From the NCBI GenBank assembly GCA_965249005.1, contig CBDFLD010000013.1:186001-250000 (forward strand): a stretch of 64,000 nucleotides of DNA. Direction: 5' to 3'. Under the pieces are notes generated by a model that saw nothing but the letters and a program-made list of their open reading frames with translations, had not been told where the DNA came from and searched no databases. Shown here in pieces: positions 34,067 to 43,661 of this stretch. Made by a program: the position numbers and the translations under genes. Each line of letters begins with the position of its first letter. The first letter of the stretch is position 1. The DNA is from CBDFLD01 sp965249005 (lineage in GTDB: Bacteria > Acidobacteriota > UBA6911).

Positions 34067-34834
34067 CTACAACGAGGGAACGGCCAGGGGGGACCGGCCC
34101 CGAAACATTGCGACCGGATCCGCTATCTCCAGCCTTCCCCCGAAGTAAAATCCTTCTCCCCGTTCCGTGCCAATGAGCGTGCCATAATAGGCGTGCAGAC
34201 GGTCCACTCGGTCAAGGAAGCCGGGCTGGCTCAAGTAAGTTTCCTTCTCGCGCTCGGCACGACCATCATCCGCACCAGCCGGATGGTAAAGTTGGGAGCC
34301 ATAGGCACGGATGGCGGCATCCCTCTTGGCCTGGTAGGCTGTCACATCCACGATAAAGGAAGGCTGCACACGGTCCGGCAATTTGTAGTAAACAATTGCA
34401 TTTGGACGGAAACGCTTCTGTCGGGTGTCGATCTTTTGCAGCCCTGCGTGATGGGCAGCTTCTGTCACCAGGCGACTCGTGTGGACATGATCGGGATGGA
34501 AGTCCTCCCAGTAGGGCACCAGCAAAAGCATCGGGCGAAGCTCCCTCAGGACACGGATGACCTTGAGGCGAGATTTCTCGTCGACCCTCACGTTTCCATC
34601 TGCAAGTCCCAGGTTCCGGCGCACTCGCAGTCCTAGGATCTTGGCTGCGCGTGCCGCCTCGCGGGCTCGGATGGTGGGAGTTCCCCGGGTGGATCGTTCC
34701 CCTCGGGTCAGATCGACAACACCGGTCGCGTGGCCAAGTGAAGCAAGCTTCGCCAGCGTGCCGGCCGCAAACAATTCGACGTCATCCGGGTGTGCACCAA
34801 AAGCGAGGGCGTCTAAACCGTAATCAGTTCGCAC
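34067..34834 (-). CDS. bshB1: Bacillithiol biosynthesis deacetylase BshB1
   Basis: 255 residues. Zinc-dependent LmbE/PIG-L fold: LAFGAHPDDVELFAAGTLA (His15 and Asp18 as metal ligands, Asp17 as base), VDLTRGERSTRGT, LGLADGNVRVDEKS and YWEDFHPDHVHTSRLV, then the BshB1-type SQLYHPAG and FLDRVDRLHAYYG...IGTERGEGFYF segments. Removes the acetyl group of GlcNAc-malate. Overlaps the end of bshC by 11 bp, which supports the bacillithiol assignment over a generic deacetylase. bshA is not in the window. Confidence 0.93.
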   Translation of the reverse strand: MRTDYGLDALAFGAHPDDVELFAAGTLAKLASLGHATGVVDLTRGERSTRGTPTIRAREAARAAKILGLRVRRNLGLADGNVRVDEKSRLKVIRVLRELRPMLLLVPYWEDFHPDHVHTSRLVTEAAHHAGLQKIDTRQKRFRPNAIVYYKLPDRVQPSFIVDVTAYQAKRDAAIRAYGSQLYHPAGADDGRAEREKETYLSQPGFLDRVDRLHAYYGTLIGTERGEGFYFGGRLEIADPVAMFRGRSPLAVPSL

Positions 34835-36233
34835 GGAGGATCAAATGCTCCCATTTCCATATATCGATCTCGGAGTAGATTCTCTCGGGCAAGTCTGTCG
34901 AAAAGCGAATGAGGCATTCCGGAACCGAGATATGTCGCTCCTGCAAATCACGCTTTGGAGCGAGGATTTCGCAGACCCGCTTCAGTTGGCGCGCGGCCGC
35001 AGATTGACGAGTTTCAAGCGCGTGGTGGAATCGTTGTTCCAGTTTTCCAATCTGGTAGAGCATCTTCTCCCGTGAGCCTTCGATCACGTCGCTCAGCACG
35101 GCGCCCTCGTCTGTCAGACTCACACTCAGCTGGAAAAGACGATTCTCAAGGTCATGCCGCAGGGTTTGCAGCTTCTCGGATGCCCCCTGGGTCTGGTCCG
35201 CGCTGGCAATATGGTCGAGCAATTGATTAAACTCCATAAAAAGATCCGGGAGAGCAATAAGGTATCTTTCCAGGGTTTTCTGGCTGCGCGTGTCGACGAG
35301 GGTCGCGCTCACTCGCGGCCATGCGGCTGCCACCGGCGTCCGGAACAGTTGAAAGATCGGAATACCGTGAGCCAGCCGAATGAGCTCTTCCTCGCCCACA
35401 ATCCGCACTATGATGGGCCAGAAGCGATTCCGGTACTCCTCGTATGAGAGCGAGGCGTAATCGATGTCTTCATCCGGCCAGGCATATCCCTCGTCGCGTA
35501 GCAGCGCGGCCTGTTTTTGCGTAGACTCTTGCAGTTCTGGCGGCCCCTCAGCTGTAAACCTGGGTAGACCGCTTGCTTCTGCTGCATCAAGGTGCGGCGC
35601 AAAAAAAACCATTCCCCAGCGACTCAGAACCGTTGCAAGGAACCGTCCCAAGGCGAGCGAGGGGTCCTCCTGTTGGTAGCTGGTTTGGAGAAGACCAAGG
35701 GTCTCATCCTCGTTCGCGCTAACGCCCAGCTTCTCCATCAGAGCCGAGGCTGGGGACAAGGGAATCTCGCTTGAATTCCCTTTGGACCGTTCCTGTGGCT
35801 TCGAGGGATCCAGGTCTATCCAAACCATTGGAATCGCTGGGGTTCCGTTATCAGACAGAAAACGCGACACCCCAGCGGCGGTAAGGCACTTGTTCAGGTC
35901 TCGCAAGGTTCCCCCGGGCGTCGAGGCCGTGACCGTGACCAGAATTATGCCGACGGACTCATTGGCCAGAGCCTCAATATTTTCCAAGGCCTTGGCCCCG
36001 CCTCCAAAGAGCATGTGCTGCCGGGTGAGCAGACGGCACAGAACTTCGCGCGAAAGCCGGTCTGGCCGAGGTTGCAACTCGAGGCGGCCACCTCTACTTG
36101 GCCGCATCGAGGAAGTTGGCCACGCGAACGAACGCGCGGAAGCCCCCCGCACGTAGTCCACGAAGAGCGGGTCGAAACCCGGCAGTTTTTCAAATCCCAA
36201 CGGATGATACGGATCACGCAGGTTCAAGCGCAC
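34824..36233 (-). CDS. bshC: Bacillithiol biosynthesis cysteine-adding enzyme BshC
   Basis: About 469 residues from a GTG at 36233, which overlaps the dapA-like stop by 20 bp; the in-frame sequence further upstream lies inside that gene and is ignored. Family features: a Rossmann-like core with early LSREVLCRLLTRQHMLFGGG, a central part with YEEYRNRFWPIIVRIVGEEELI, a long coiled coil (SREKMLYQIGKLEQRFHHAL) and the C-terminal LAPKRDLQERHISVPECLIRF, which matches the LQER...F region of BshC. Adds Cys to GlcN-malate. Somewhat shorter than the common ~540 residues. The N-terminal start is the least certain point. Confidence 0.87.
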   Translation of the reverse strand: MRLNLRDPYHPLGFEKLPGFDPLFVDYVRGASARSFAWPTSSMRPSRGGRLELQPRPDRLSREVLCRLLTRQHMLFGGGAKALENIEALANESVGIILVTVTASTPGGTLRDLNKCLTAAGVSRFLSDNGTPAIPMVWIDLDPSKPQERSKGNSSEIPLSPASALMEKLGVSANEDETLGLLQTSYQQEDPSLALGRFLATVLSRWGMVFFAPHLDAAEASGLPRFTAEGPPELQESTQKQAALLRDEGYAWPDEDIDYASLSYEEYRNRFWPIIVRIVGEEELIRLAHGIPIFQLFRTPVAAAWPRVSATLVDTRSQKTLERYLIALPDLFMEFNQLLDHIASADQTQGASEKLQTLRHDLENRLFQLSVSLTDEGAVLSDVIEGSREKMLYQIGKLEQRFHHALETRQSAAARQLKRVCEILAPKRDLQERHISVPECLIRFSTDLPERIYSEIDIWKWEHLILRAN

Positions 36234-37113
36234 CCGTCCTCTCGAGGATCGATCGCATCGCTGCTCGTTCGGGAGCGGCGAGCGGCGGCAGCGGGAGGCG
36301 AGGGACACCCCCGGCCAAGCCGACGATATCGAGCGCGGCCTTCAGACCGCCTACGCCAAAGCGCGTTGTCACAGCGACAGCCGCGGGCCCAATTAAACGT
36401 TGAATCGATACGGCTTTATCCCACTGTCCCGCAGAAAATGCCTCGAACAACTCGAGTGTCAGAGCCGGAAGGACACAAGCGATCGCCACGATTCCTCCGG
36501 CGGCCCCTTGGATCAAGCTCGGTAGTAGGGTCGGCGCCGAGCCCACGAGCACAGAAAAAGACGGAGGCGCCGACTGCAGAATCTCCGCTTGCAAGGCAAG
36601 ATCCCCTGAGCTTTCCTTTACCCCAGCAATATTGTCGTGCGTGGACAGTCGGACAATCGACGCCGCGCTCATCCGAAGCCCCGTGCATTGCGGGACGTGA
36701 TAAATGAGCAGCGGGATTGGAGAGGAATCTGCAACTCGAGCATAGTGAGCATACAGAACTTCCTCCGTCATGGATCTCTTGTAGTAGCCGGGCGCCGCAA
36801 CCAGTGCGTAGTCACCACCCTGATCCGCTACCCGAGCTACGAAATCGAGAGTATGATCTGTGGCTTCCCTGGCAGCTCCGACGATCACGACCTTGGACCG
36901 GGAGAGTCTTTTCCGGGTCTGCCTCACGAGCGTCAGGCTCTCCTCATCGCTCAGCAGAGGACCCTCCCCGTTGGACCCAAGGACCACGGCACCAGATAGG
37001 TTAAATGTATTGTAGTAGTCTATGTTTTTAGCATATAAATCAAGTTCTACGTGACCTTCATGATCGAACGGGACTGTCACGGGCGGCAAGATCCCCCGTA
37101 GTCTATCGCTCAA
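36214..37113 (-). CDS. DapA/HOGA-family class I aldolase
   Basis: 299 residues. TIM-barrel of the dihydrodipicolinate synthase / N-acetylneuraminate lyase family: GVVLGSNGEG-type loop (AVVLGSNGEGPLLSDEE), the catalytic Tyr in IPLLIYHVPQCTG, and the Schiff-base Lys in NIAGVKESSGD. The loop is SNGEGP rather than the TTGE of true DapA, so 4-hydroxy-2-oxoglutarate aldolase or another member is more likely than lysine synthesis. It sits inside nnr-tsaE-[this]-bshC-bshB1, overlapping bshC. Its role in that operon is unknown. Confidence 0.88.
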   Translation of the reverse strand: MSDRLRGILPPVTVPFDHEGHVELDLYAKNIDYYNTFNLSGAVVLGSNGEGPLLSDEESLTLVRQTRKRLSRSKVVIVGAAREATDHTLDFVARVADQGGDYALVAAPGYYKRSMTEEVLYAHYARVADSSPIPLLIYHVPQCTGLRMSAASIVRLSTHDNIAGVKESSGDLALQAEILQSAPPSFSVLVGSAPTLLPSLIQGAAGGIVAIACVLPALTLELFEAFSAGQWDKAVSIQRLIGPAAVAVTTRFGVGGLKAALDIVGLAGGVPRLPLPPLAAPERAAMRSILERTGALEPA

Positions 37114-37138
37114 AAGAGTCCTCCCTTCCAGGCATTGT

Positions 37139-37639
37139 TTACCTTACCTTTTTTGCTTTTGCCAGCGTCGGCGGCCCCATTTCCACCTGCGCCAAAGGGA
37201 AGCGCGCCGAAGAGATCAAAAAACACCGTCTGTTCTCTCCTCCGGGCTTGATCTCAATGGTTACCGCTCCGGGGACCGGTTTCAGCCGTTCCCCCCACTC
37301 TACCAGGGTCAAACCATCGAGTCCCAAGAACTCCTCGAGGCCAATCGAATCGACGTCGCGAGTCTTGTCGAGCCGATACAAATCGACGTGGTAGATTCGG
37401 CAATCGCCATGATAGACATTGACCAACTTGAAAGACGGGCTGTGAACGCGGCTGCTGTCCCTAATTCCAAGACCCTTAGCGATACCCCGCGCAACAACGG
37501 TCTTGCCCGCGCCCAGAGGACCGGTAAGGAGAACAACGCCCGGAACCTCCAAAACAGCGGCGATGCGGAATCCAAGCGCAAGCGTCTCCTCTTCGGACCG
37601 AGTCTCGAGGTAGACCTGTCGCTTCTTAGCAAACCCCAT
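37139..37639 (-). CDS. tsaE: tRNA threonylcarbamoyladenosine biosynthesis protein TsaE
   Basis: 166 residues. P-loop ATPase with VLLTGPLGAGKTVVARGIAKGLG, then HSPSFKLVNVYHGDCRIYHVDLYRL, the VDSIGLEEFLGLDGLTLVEWGERL segment and a short C-terminal tail. Works with TsaB/TsaD to make t6A37 on ANN-decoding tRNAs. Starts one base after the nnr stop, the common nnr-tsaE arrangement. Confidence 0.96.
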   Translation of the reverse strand: MGFAKKRQVYLETRSEEETLALGFRIAAVLEVPGVVLLTGPLGAGKTVVARGIAKGLGIRDSSRVHSPSFKLVNVYHGDCRIYHVDLYRLDKTRDVDSIGLEEFLGLDGLTLVEWGERLKPVPGAVTIEIKPGGENRRCFLISSARFPLAQVEMGPPTLAKAKKVR

Positions 37640-37640
37640 A

Positions 37641-39239
37641 TTATCTCAGTCTTACGGACCCAAAGGCCTCGGGGAAGTGGCCAATCATATCGGTGGCAAT
37701 CATGGGCTCTACCCCTTTTTGGCCTTTCGCCAAATCTCCAGCCACACCGTGAAGGTAAATCGCGGCGGCCACATACGGATCGAGGCAACCCTCCCAGGTG
37801 CCTTCCGTGGACTCGTGGTTGCGGCGCCATCCCCCCACGAACCGCCCCATCATTCCGGCCAAGATATCTCCGCTCCCGCCCGTTGCCATCCCGGGATTTC
37901 CTGTATTGTTGACGTAAAGGTGCCCAGCGGGATTGGAAAACAGGGTTTGGAACCCCTTCAGTACCGCAAACACACCGCCTCGCTTTGCGCATTCGAGCAC
38001 CGTATCGACACGCGCATTCTGAACCTGCTCCATCGAAACGCCCAGAAGTCGGGCCATTTCACCTGGATGTGGGGTGATGACAATCGGGTTTCCTTCATCG
38101 TTGCGCAGCTCTGCCAGCTCTGCTTCGAACGCATTGACACCGTCCGCATCGAGTACCACGGGAACCGGCGCCTTGTGAACCAAGTCACGAATCAAGTCGC
38201 GGGTCGAGGGCTCTGTCGACAGTCCGGGACCGATAACCAGCACGCTTGCTTGATTTGACCGCCCCAGTACCTTCTCGAGCCCTCGCCGATCAGCCGTCCC
38301 GCGCGGTGTTTCCGGGAGGGCCTCGGTCATCAACTCGGGGACTTCTCCAAGTATTTCTCGCTGCAAGGATTCCGGCAACCATAAGGTAACGAGTCCAGCG
38401 CCCGCCCGCAAGGCCGACAGCCCCGTCATGAGGGCGGCTCCGCTCTTGCCTTGCGAACCCGCCACGACGTATACGTGGCCAAAGTCTCCCTTGTGACTCT
38501 CTCGGGAACGAAGCGGCAGGGCATTGCGAACCAGCACGTTATCAATGAGATCCATCGCGTAATCGGGGTTGTCCAGTAACTCGAGGGGGGAGCCGATAGA
38601 GGCCACCTCGACGTGGCCCGCAAAATCGGCCGCCGGCGGGAGCACGAGCGCAGGCTTGAGCGCCGTCATGGTCACGGTTTCATGCGCCTTTACGGCTTCG
38701 CCGGAAACGGCTCCGGTATCGGCAAACAGCCCACTCGGAATATCCACCGATATCACCGAGCACTTTCCTTCCCAGGAATTGATCCAGTGGATCACTCCCT
38801 TGAAGTGTCGGCGAATGGGTTTCGACAGTCCCGTGCCGAAAATCGCGTCGATGATCACGTCCGGCGGTGGGGACCGTCTCAGATAAGCGACCACGGCAGA
38901 CGGAACCGGGAAGCAATGAGCGGGAACACCCAGAGCAGAAATCATTTCCCAATTCGCTCGCGCATCACCGTGCAGGTCTTCCGGAGCCGCAAGTAGTAAC
39001 ACTTCGGGACGGACGCCGCTGAGGGCCAGGTGGCGCGCCGCAGCGAGTCCGTCGCCCCCATTGTTCCCCTTTCCGCAAAAAACATAAACTCGCAGCTCTG
39101 CCAGGTCCGCGTGCGCTTGACGCACCCGCTCTGCCACTGCCCGCCCGGCGTTCTCCATTAACAGCAGCGAAGGTACCCGGTACTTCGTCGTGGTGTGGCG
39201 ATCAACCTCGGAGATCTGGCTTGCCTTCAGGATTTTCAT
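37641..39239 (-). CDS. nnr: Bifunctional NAD(P)H-hydrate epimerase / ADP-dependent dehydratase
   Basis: 532 residues. N-terminal YjeF_N epimerase (1-220: MKILKASQISEVDRHT, YVFCGKGNNGGDGLAAARHL, DVIIDAIFGTGL) fused to the C-terminal ribokinase-like dehydratase (230-532: VVAGSQGKSGAALMTGLSAL, IVITPHPGEMARLLG, VLKGFQTLFSNPAGHLYVNN, GMATGGSGDILAGMMGRF). Repairs hydrated NADH and NADPH. First gene of the operon, 322 bp from the divergent M48 protease. Confidence 0.97.
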   Translation of the reverse strand: MKILKASQISEVDRHTTTKYRVPSLLLMENAGRAVAERVRQAHADLAELRVYVFCGKGNNGGDGLAAARHLALSGVRPEVLLLAAPEDLHGDARANWEMISALGVPAHCFPVPSAVVAYLRRSPPPDVIIDAIFGTGLSKPIRRHFKGVIHWINSWEGKCSVISVDIPSGLFADTGAVSGEAVKAHETVTMTALKPALVLPPAADFAGHVEVASIGSPLELLDNPDYAMDLIDNVLVRNALPLRSRESHKGDFGHVYVVAGSQGKSGAALMTGLSALRAGAGLVTLWLPESLQREILGEVPELMTEALPETPRGTADRRGLEKVLGRSNQASVLVIGPGLSTEPSTRDLIRDLVHKAPVPVVLDADGVNAFEAELAELRNDEGNPIVITPHPGEMARLLGVSMEQVQNARVDTVLECAKRGGVFAVLKGFQTLFSNPAGHLYVNNTGNPGMATGGSGDILAGMMGRFVGGWRRNHESTEGTWEGCLDPYVAAAIYLHGVAGDLAKGQKGVEPMIATDMIGHFPEAFGSVRLR

Positions 39240-39561
39240 AATTTACTATTGAACTGAAACCTATTAGGTGCCGAACCATCTAATGTTACAGAAAAAGCGG
39301 AGAGTTACGGACGCTGTTCTGCCGAGAGGCATACGGCTCCTAGGGGAACCGTATGGACCAAGATGTGTCACGACTGAAACTCACGAACCTAAGGTAACAC
39401 CAAAAGCAGTTTGAGTTGAAGCGAAACCGGATCCAGAAAGTGCAAGACGCGACAGACACTAGGAAACAGGATTTGGCGGCCGATTTGCTATCCGAAGGTT
39501 CGAAGCAAACAAGCGATCGGATTTCCTACCCCAGCCCCACTCTCCTCCCAGTGGAGGTATT
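39240..39561. other. Intergenic region between nnr and the M48 protease gene
   Basis: 322 bp with divergent genes on both sides. I see no reading frame of note. Contents: an inverted repeat CATACGG...CCGTATG (39340-39365 area) and, just before the protease ATG, CCTCC facing the GGAGG Shine-Dalgarno across a four-base loop, which could mask that site. No clear -35/-10 pair for either gene. Confidence 0.5.
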
Positions 39562-40614
39562 ATGAGCATTCTGCAGGTGTTCAGCCGAGGAATCGTCGCC
39601 AGAATCCTGGCGTGTTTTCTCGTTCTGGCCATCACCACCCCAACGTACGCAGATCGCAAGCATGGAGACGTCGAGAACATTGGAAATCGGAACATCAACG
39701 GAAGGGTGATGGGGATTTTCCCCAATTTCGTCTCCCTGGAGAAGGAAATCGCCCTTGGCGCACAGGTGGCCGCTCAATTCGAGCAGACCGCGCGGATGGT
39801 CGAGGATCCGGTGATAGCCGAATACGTCGATAGGGTCGGACAGGAAATCGTAAAACACTCGGATGCCAAGGTGCCTTTTCACATCAAGGTTGTCGACACC
39901 GATGAAATCAATGCCTTTGCGTTTCCCGGAGGGTTCTTCTACGTCAACAAGGGACTGATCCTCGCAGCGGACAACGAAGCCGAGTTGGCAGGGGTCATGG
40001 CTCATGAGATCTCTCACGTGACGGCCCGCCACGCAACGGAGCGCATGTCGAAGGGTCAGATCCTGCAGTTTGCGGCCATTCCGGCTCTTTTCATAGGGGG
40101 TTACTGGACCCAGGTGGCAATTCGACAGGCCATGGGCCTAGGGATCAACCTTCAACTCTTGGGTATTACCCGCGCTTCCGAGCGCGAAGCGGACCAGTTG
40201 GGTATCCAATACCTCTGGAACAGCGGATATGACCCCAATGCGTTCGTGAGCTTCTTCGAGAAGCTGCAAGAAAAAGAAAAAGGCAAGCCGGGCGGACTGT
40301 CGGGATGGTTCCGGACGCACCCTTACACGCTGGATCGCATCTTTGAGGCGCTGGAAGAACAATACCATCTACCGGAAAAAGACCACTACGTGATCAACAC
40401 CTCTCAGTTTGATCGCGTAAAGGGACGGCTGCTGGCCATTGACAACGCTCAGAGGTCCGAGGCCAGCTCGTCGTCACTCAGCTCGAAGCGGCCGACGCTC
40501 AAGCGCCGCACCGACAGCGATGGAACCGGTGACGATCCGTCGGGATCCGGAGAACCGACTCAAACTAAAAAGAGGCCGACACTTCGGAGACCTGGGGACG
40601 AGCCTCCCCCGTAG
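39562..40614 (+). CDS. Periplasmic M48-family metalloprotease
   Basis: 350 residues. Signal peptide ending around TPTYA|D (residue 30). Zinc site HEISH at 148-152 (MAHEISHVTARHA), third ligand in the ExxAD motif at 206-210 (ASEREADQLG). Also FAFPGGFFYVNKGLI, the hallmark FPGG loop of BepA-type proteases. The last 50 residues are low complexity with a repeated RPTLKRR / RPTLRRP element and acidic spacers, perhaps a tether. Probably quality control of outer-membrane proteins. SD GGAGG is four bases before the ATG. Followed by a strong terminator. Confidence 0.93.
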   Translation: MSILQVFSRGIVARILACFLVLAITTPTYADRKHGDVENIGNRNINGRVMGIFPNFVSLEKEIALGAQVAAQFEQTARMVEDPVIAEYVDRVGQEIVKHSDAKVPFHIKVVDTDEINAFAFPGGFFYVNKGLILAADNEAELAGVMAHEISHVTARHATERMSKGQILQFAAIPALFIGGYWTQVAIRQAMGLGINLQLLGITRASEREADQLGIQYLWNSGYDPNAFVSFFEKLQEKEKGKPGGLSGWFRTHPYTLDRIFEALEEQYHLPEKDHYVINTSQFDRVKGRLLAIDNAQRSEASSSSLSSKRPTLKRRTDSDGTGDDPSGSGEPTQTKKRPTLRRPGDEPPP

Positions 40615-40686
40615 CACCGGAACCGACCGGAGCAAACCTGAACCTCCGGCCGTGGGACTACATCGCAGTGAAGCACCTAGCATCCG

Positions 40687-40718
40687 GCCGGCCTCGGTTG
40701 AGGCCGGCTTTCCCTTTT
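40687..40718 (+). terminator. Rho-independent terminator after the M48 protease
   Basis: GCCGGCCTC and GAGGCCGGC form a perfect 9-bp stem around GGTT, followed by TTTCCCTTTT. It lies 73 bp after the protease stop and 92 bp before the TolC-like gene, so the two are separate transcripts. Confidence 0.9.
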
Positions 40719-40809
40719 GAAACAAAAGGTCTCCATCTATCGTATTGAATCCTGATAACTTTGCAGTATGCCCCGTATGCTAGATCTGGTTTCGACTGAG
40801 GAGTCTGCA

Positions 40810-42492
40810 ATGAACCGAATGATCGCTCACCATTGCCTGGTTGCTTTCCTTTTTCCGCCGCGTCCAGGACCTCCATTGCTTCAGGCTTTGATCATGGGAA
40901 TGCTCGTTCTCATGGGTACCGCAGCCGCACAGGATCCCCAGACGGTTCTGCCCGCGAGTCCCATCGAAAAGGCCGAACAAGAAGGAACCACACGCTCCCT
41001 GTCACTCCGGGACCTGACGAAGTTGGCCCTGGAAAACAACTTGGACATTGCGATTTCGGACACCAACGAGGAAATGTTCCGGCAGCGTGTTTTTCAGGTC
41101 CACGGTGAATACGATCCTATTGCTATCGTAGGAGTGGGACTGAGGAGTCGTGAACAACCCAATACACGGCTGGACAACATTTCGCGCGGGGGGAATTCAA
41201 ACAACTTCAGTACAGGATACTGGAACCTCGGCTTCAGGCAGAACCTCCCCACCGGTGGTGCCTTCCAAGTGGACTGGAATTCGGGGAGAAGCTCCACGAA
41301 CCAGAGCTTTGCGCTGTTCGATCCCCAGTACAACGCAGACCTCACGGTGGGATTTACCCAACCGCTTTTCCGGAACTTCAAGACCGATCAGACCCGCGCC
41401 AATATCAAGCTCTACAACCTCGATATCGATATCAACGACAGTCAGTTCAAGCAACGGGTTACCAATACGATCGCGCAAATTCAGTCTTTGTACTGGGATC
41501 TGGTCTACGCCATCCGGGACTACGACATCAAGCGCGAGTCGGTTGAACTCGCTCAGATTCAGCTCAAGAACAACAAGAAGAAAGTCGAGATTGGAACCCT
41601 GGCTCCGATCGGCATTACCGAGGCACGGGCCGAGGTGGCCAGCCGTGAGCAGGAGATGATCGCTTCGGAAGAGGCGATCTACACGGTTCAGAACAACCTA
41701 CGCAACTTGCTTTCAAACGACCGCAACGCAGACATCTGGAGACAGACCATTGTTCCGACCGAGTCGGCAGATTTCCGGGAGGTTCAGGTGGAGATGAATC
41801 AGGCGATCGACACCGCGCTGGCGAATCGTCCCGAGCTCGAGCAGCTTCAACTCAATCTCGCGAAAAACGACATCAGCTATCAGCAAGATCTGAATCAAAA
41901 GAAATGGCAGCTCGACCTGGTAGGGTCTTTTGGCTCGGTCGGAGTGGCGGGCCCGCAAACGCTTGGGCCTGGCGGAACCCCGACGATTGACCCCCAATTC
42001 GTCGGTGGGATCGGAAACTCGTACCAACAGCTGTTCAACTCAGGTTTTCTCAACTGGGTCGTCGGCGTCAACCTCGAGATTCCACTCAAGAATCGTCGGA
42101 TCGAGTCGGCGCTGGCGCAGCGCAAGATCGAGCGGCGCCAGACGCTCATGAACCGAAAGATCACAGAGCAGCAGGTCATCGTCGAAGTTCGCAATGCCGT
42201 GCAGACGCTGGAGACAAACAAAAAGCGGGTCGAGACGGCCAAGGTGGCAACCTCCTTTGCCAGGGAGCAACTCGATGGCGAGAACAAGCGCTTTCAGGCG
42301 GGCCTGAGTGAGAACTTCCGGGTGCTGGACAGACAGAGTCAACTTTCCAGGGCGCAAGGCGTCGAGCTCCAGACGTTGATTGCCTACAAAAAGTCCACGA
42401 TCGATCTGCAAAAAGCGATGTATACGCTCTTGGAGTTCAACGATTTCGAAGTGGCCAAGGGGAGCAGCCAGAACGTTCCCGACGTCAATTAG
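40810..42492 (+). CDS. TolC-family outer-membrane channel protein
   Basis: 560 residues from the ATG at 40810, with AGGAG seven bases upstream. A long N-terminus with a signal sequence (LLQALIMGMLVLMGTAAAQD), then two TolC-like repeats of long helices and membrane beta-strands: SLRDLTKLALENNLDIAISD, QRVTNTIAQIQSLYWDLVYA, GTLAPIGITEARAEVASREQEM, and in the second half VGVNLEIPLKNRRIESALAQ and VRNAVQTLETNKKRVETAKV. Exit duct for type I secretion or efflux. No adaptor or inner-membrane pump is next to it; the ABC exporter at 28918-32532 is a different type. Confidence 0.93.
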   Translation: MNRMIAHHCLVAFLFPPRPGPPLLQALIMGMLVLMGTAAAQDPQTVLPASPIEKAEQEGTTRSLSLRDLTKLALENNLDIAISDTNEEMFRQRVFQVHGEYDPIAIVGVGLRSREQPNTRLDNISRGGNSNNFSTGYWNLGFRQNLPTGGAFQVDWNSGRSSTNQSFALFDPQYNADLTVGFTQPLFRNFKTDQTRANIKLYNLDIDINDSQFKQRVTNTIAQIQSLYWDLVYAIRDYDIKRESVELAQIQLKNNKKKVEIGTLAPIGITEARAEVASREQEMIASEEAIYTVQNNLRNLLSNDRNADIWRQTIVPTESADFREVQVEMNQAIDTALANRPELEQLQLNLAKNDISYQQDLNQKKWQLDLVGSFGSVGVAGPQTLGPGGTPTIDPQFVGGIGNSYQQLFNSGFLNWVVGVNLEIPLKNRRIESALAQRKIERRQTLMNRKITEQQVIVEVRNAVQTLETNKKRVETAKVATSFAREQLDGENKRFQAGLSENFRVLDRQSQLSRAQGVELQTLIAYKKSTIDLQKAMYTLLEFNDFEVAKGSSQNVPDVN

Positions 42493-42652
42493 AGCTAGAG
42501 CACGAGGCACCGCGCGTCAGGCTTGAGATCCGTCGAGGGGCTATGGCGGGACATACCCTACACTAGCCCCCGCATATATTTACACCCAGTCGAGTCGCCT
42601 CCATTGGGCAAAATCGCTTGCGCAGCTGTCTCGATTTCCCTAGAGTACCGCC

Positions 42653-43495
42653 ATGGTGGGACCGGTTCTCGTCTATGTTGCCTTCGGGTTGGTCATTGGG
42701 AGTTTTCTCAACGTCTGCATCTATCGGATCCCCAGAGGCCAGTCCATTGTTTTTCCCCGATCCAGCTGTCCCCAATGCGATAATCCCATTCGAGCGTTCG
42801 ACAACATTCCCGTTCTCAGCTACATCTTGCTCGCAGGCAAATGCCGTCACTGCGACCGTCGCATTTCCCCACAATATCCGATGGTCGAAGCCCTCACCGG
42901 CGTGAGCTTTGGGCTCTGTGCCTTGCGCTGGGAGTTCTCGCCTCCCACGTACGTCAACTCGACTTTTCTTGCCATGATCATCGTGCTCGTATTCATCGAT
43001 TATCACCACCAAGTCCTCCCGAACATGGTTACCCTGCCAGGCATGGTTCTGGGACTGCTGCTGTCGCCGCTACAGAGCGAGGAATTACTGTACGATCCGG
43101 TGGCCGTACGACTGCTCGAGTCCATCGATCCCGGCGCTGCGGCAACCGATTCCGGCCATTCCATCCACCCCGGCTACCCCTGGTTTGCTTCCCTGTTGGG
43201 AGCCTTCGTCGCTGGAGGCCTCCTGCTCCTGGTCGGCACGCTCTACCAACTTTTGAGAAAAAGGCAAGGACTTGGAATGGGGGACGTGAAGATGATGGGG
43301 ATGGTCGGGGCGTTTATCGGATGGAGCTTGGCGCTCGTGACGATCTTCGTCGGGTCCGTCCTAGGAAGCCTGGTGGGTGTTCTCCTGATCCTCGGTCGTG
43401 GTAACAATCTCCAGTCTCGACTGCCCTTTGGAACATTTCTCGGTGCAGCGGCAGCACTGTCGCTCTTCTACGGAATCCGGGTGATGGCTCCCTGA
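42653..43495 (+). CDS. pilD: Prepilin peptidase / N-methyltransferase
   Basis: 280 residues. N-terminal methyltransferase domain with two CxxC pairs (Cys39/42 and 64/67, in SSCPQCDNP and GKCRHCDRR), then the aspartic peptidase core: Asp116 in VFIDYHHQVLPNMVT and Asp211 in LGMGDVKMMG, with eight predicted helices. The stretch between the two Asp residues is longer than usual, with about 30 extra polar residues (135-175). Processes the type IV pilin-like proteins encoded just downstream. Confidence 0.95.
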   Translation: MVGPVLVYVAFGLVIGSFLNVCIYRIPRGQSIVFPRSSCPQCDNPIRAFDNIPVLSYILLAGKCRHCDRRISPQYPMVEALTGVSFGLCALRWEFSPPTYVNSTFLAMIIVLVFIDYHHQVLPNMVTLPGMVLGLLLSPLQSEELLYDPVAVRLLESIDPGAAATDSGHSIHPGYPWFASLLGAFVAGGLLLLVGTLYQLLRKRQGLGMGDVKMMGMVGAFIGWSLALVTIFVGSVLGSLVGVLLILGRGNNLQSRLPFGTFLGAAAALSLFYGIRVMAP

Positions 43496-43661
43496 GGCCG
43501 ATCGCTTGGGAAGATTCCGTCGCTCGCATTTCCGATTTACTCGTTATACATTCCGAGACCAGGTTAGGTTGCGCGGCGTCTTCGACGCCTGGACTCGACT
43601 CCGGCTCGATGAAGGCCGGAACGGCAGATAAACGGAAAAATTATTTGGAAACGCAAAATCG

